A DNA stretch of 7,549 bases from contig QIKS01000199.1 of the NCBI GenBank assembly GCA_003233025.1, positions 1-7,549 on the forward strand. The letters run 5' to 3'. Source of the stretch: Hellea balneolensis (GTDB lineage: Bacteria; Pseudomonadota; Alphaproteobacteria; Caulobacterales; Maricaulaceae). This document shows positions 6,457 through 7,549 of the stretch, piece by piece. Position 1 is the stretch's first letter. The number at the start of each line of letters is the position of its first letter. The position numbers and the translations under genes are program-made. Under the pieces are notes generated by a model. It was given only the letters and a program-made list of their open reading frames with translations. It did no database searches and was not told the DNA's origin.

Positions 6457-7356
6457 ATGACCACGATTCCATTTGTAAGAAATTTCGAATTTGAATATGG
6501 CGAGGCCCAAAGCCTCAGCCCCCTGGTCACGCGTGTCACCGCCAATAATCCTGGCCCCTTTACCTTTACCGGCACCGGCGTGTTTATCATTGGCACGGAC
6601 GAAGTAGCGGTTCTAGATCCTGGCCCGGTTTCCCCCGATCACAAAAAAGCGCTAGACGCAGCCCTGGTCGGCAAAACCGTCACCCATGTGCTGGTGACCC
6701 ATCACCATATTGACCATTCGCCTCTGGCCGCTCCTTTGGCAAAACAGCACGGATGCAAGGTCTACGGCTTTGGCCAACAACCTCGCCAGCCCGACGGCGG
6801 CGAGATCCGCCTGGAAGCCGGCGACGACCTCTCCTTTAAGCCCGACGTGGAAATCCGCTGCGGCCATGTCTTTCGGGGCAAAGGTTGGACATTGGAAGCC
6901 ATCCACACGCCGGGACACACATCCAATCATATGTGTTATGCCTTACATGAAGAAAACACCTTGTTTTCCGGCGATCATATTATGGGTTGGTCAACCAGTG
7001 TCGTCAGCCCGCCGGACGGGGACATGGGCGATTATTTGCGCTGCCTTGAAGCCGTCAAAGACAGAAATTTTGATATTATTCGCCCGACCCACGGCCCTGC
7101 AATCACAGATGTCAGACCATTTTTACAAGCCTATATCGACCACAGACACGACCGCGAAAAGCAAATTTGCACCGCTCTGGAAGCCGGGCTAAACCGTGTC
7201 TGTGATATGGTGGCAAAAATCTATGTTGACGTCGACAAACGCCTGCACCCTGCCGCCGCCCACAGCGTCCTGGCCCACCTCATCCATATGTGCGAAACGG
7301 GCCGCGTCACCTGCGACGGCGATTTGACATTAAAGTCTGAATACGCATTAGCCTAA
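6457..7356 (+). CDS. MBL-fold metallo-hydrolase, LACTB2-like with winged-helix tail
   Basis: This is a complete 299-residue metallo-beta-lactamase-fold hydrolase, expected to be cytoplasmic and to hold two metal ions. T81-HHHIDH (82-87) is the HxHxDH metal motif, HTPGHTSNH carries H154, FSGDHIMG carries the bridging D173, and RPTHGPA carries H212. The metal-binding set is therefore complete. Residues about 225-290 (HRHDREKQI, DMVAKIYVDVD, AAAHSVLAHLIHM) match the C-terminal winged-helix region of LACTB2-type proteins. Human LACTB2 is a single-strand-specific endoribonuclease; many bacterial relatives are only annotated as MBL hydrolases, so the substrate here is open (RNA, thioester or lactone). 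MTTIPFVRNFEFEYG is a typical family N-terminus, so the ATG at 6457 is well supported. Yet the 14-base gap after the ATP-grasp gene is AT-rich with no clear ribosome binding site. It converges on the DUF1499 gene five bases downstream. Confidence 0.93.
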   Translation: MTTIPFVRNFEFEYGEAQSLSPLVTRVTANNPGPFTFTGTGVFIIGTDEVAVLDPGPVSPDHKKALDAALVGKTVTHVLVTHHHIDHSPLAAPLAKQHGCKVYGFGQQPRQPDGGEIRLEAGDDLSFKPDVEIRCGHVFRGKGWTLEAIHTPGHTSNHMCYALHEENTLFSGDHIMGWSTSVVSPPDGDMGDYLRCLEAVKDRNFDIIRPTHGPAITDVRPFLQAYIDHRHDREKQICTALEAGLNRVCDMVAKIYVDVDKRLHPAAAHSVLAHLIHMCETGRVTCDGDLTLKSEYALA

Positions 7357-7361
7357 TTGGC

Positions 7362-7549
7362 TTAACCAGAGACCTTATCCAGAAATTTGCGCACACGCGC
7401 CGCATTGGCACCAAGGTCGGAACCACCTACCCGGCTGATGGAGCGGATATCAATATGGCTGCCGCCACCTTGCGCCGCCCGGATGCGGATGACCACATCA
7501 TCTTTAAACCCGAACCAAAATGTTGTCGATGTCGCTTCTATCATACCCT
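7362..7549 (-). CDS. DUF1499 family protein, C-terminal part (5' end outside window)
   Basis: The last 62 codons of a minus-strand gene are visible. The frame remains open to the window edge, and the ATG at 7544 is preceded by an in-frame Gly codon, so it is very likely internal. IEATSTTFWFGFKDDVVIRI followed by HIDIRSISRVGGSDLGANAARVRKFL is the characteristic end of DUF1499 proteins, where an RS.SR.G.SDLG.NA.R block is strongly conserved. The function of the family is not established to my knowledge. The stop codon lies five bases from the stop of the convergent MBL gene, with no convincing terminator between them (only a 4-bp AGCC/GGCT stem at 7350-7362). Confidence 0.88.
   Translation of the reverse strand, partial: GMIEATSTTFWFGFKDDVVIRIRAAQGGGSHIDIRSISRVGGSDLGANAARVRKFLDKVSG

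Noticed and set aside
6710..7192. 160-codon plus-strand frame inside the MBL gene
   Set aside because: It lies fully within the MBL gene in another frame, and the MBL frame has intact metal motifs throughout.

Overview
The window looks like chromosomal DNA of a Gram-negative alphaproteobacterium with moderate GC. The evidence is a very large TonB-dependent outer-membrane receptor, a DUF6445-type protein, a two-domain (67K-type) SppA, a LACTB2-like metallo-hydrolase and a DUF1499 protein, a mix I associate with Caulobacterales, Hyphomonadaceae and Kordiimonadales relatives. The lineage is an inference from gene content; no rRNA or other marker is present.

Layout: (i) 1-1859, plus strand: the 3' part of sppA (5' end outside the window), overlapping by one base (TAATG) a DUF6445-like gene with a candidate Fe(II)/2-oxoglutarate oxygenase residue set. 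(ii) 1860-1979: a convergent gap holding a strong intrinsic terminator that serves the minus strand. (iii) 1980-5222, minus strand: a single ~1080-residue TonB-dependent receptor, probably started at a GTG with a near-perfect ribosome binding site. (iv) 5223-5509: a divergent control region with two 7+6+7 inverted repeats, a 9-base direct repeat and a weak promoter candidate. (v) 5510-7356, plus strand: a two-gene cluster of an ATP-grasp-like protein of unknown substrate and an MBL-fold hydrolase with a LACTB2-type winged-helix tail. (vi) 7362-7549, minus strand: the 3' end of a DUF1499 gene, convergent with the hydrolase gene and cut by the window edge.

How they may work together: sppA and the DUF6445 gene are translationally coupled, and the ATP-grasp and MBL genes are probably co-transcribed. 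The receptor is monocistronic on this evidence, with its own terminator and leader. From memory, DUF6445 proteins recur near TonB receptors and flavin-dependent tryptophan halogenases in Caulobacter-like genomes, so finding one convergent with a TonB receptor is suggestive, but no halogenase, SapC or cupin gene is seen here. I see no RNA genes, insertion sequences, CRISPR arrays or phage genes. The least described parts are the DUF6445 protein, the ATP-grasp/MBL pair and the divergent control region; nothing proves a new system.
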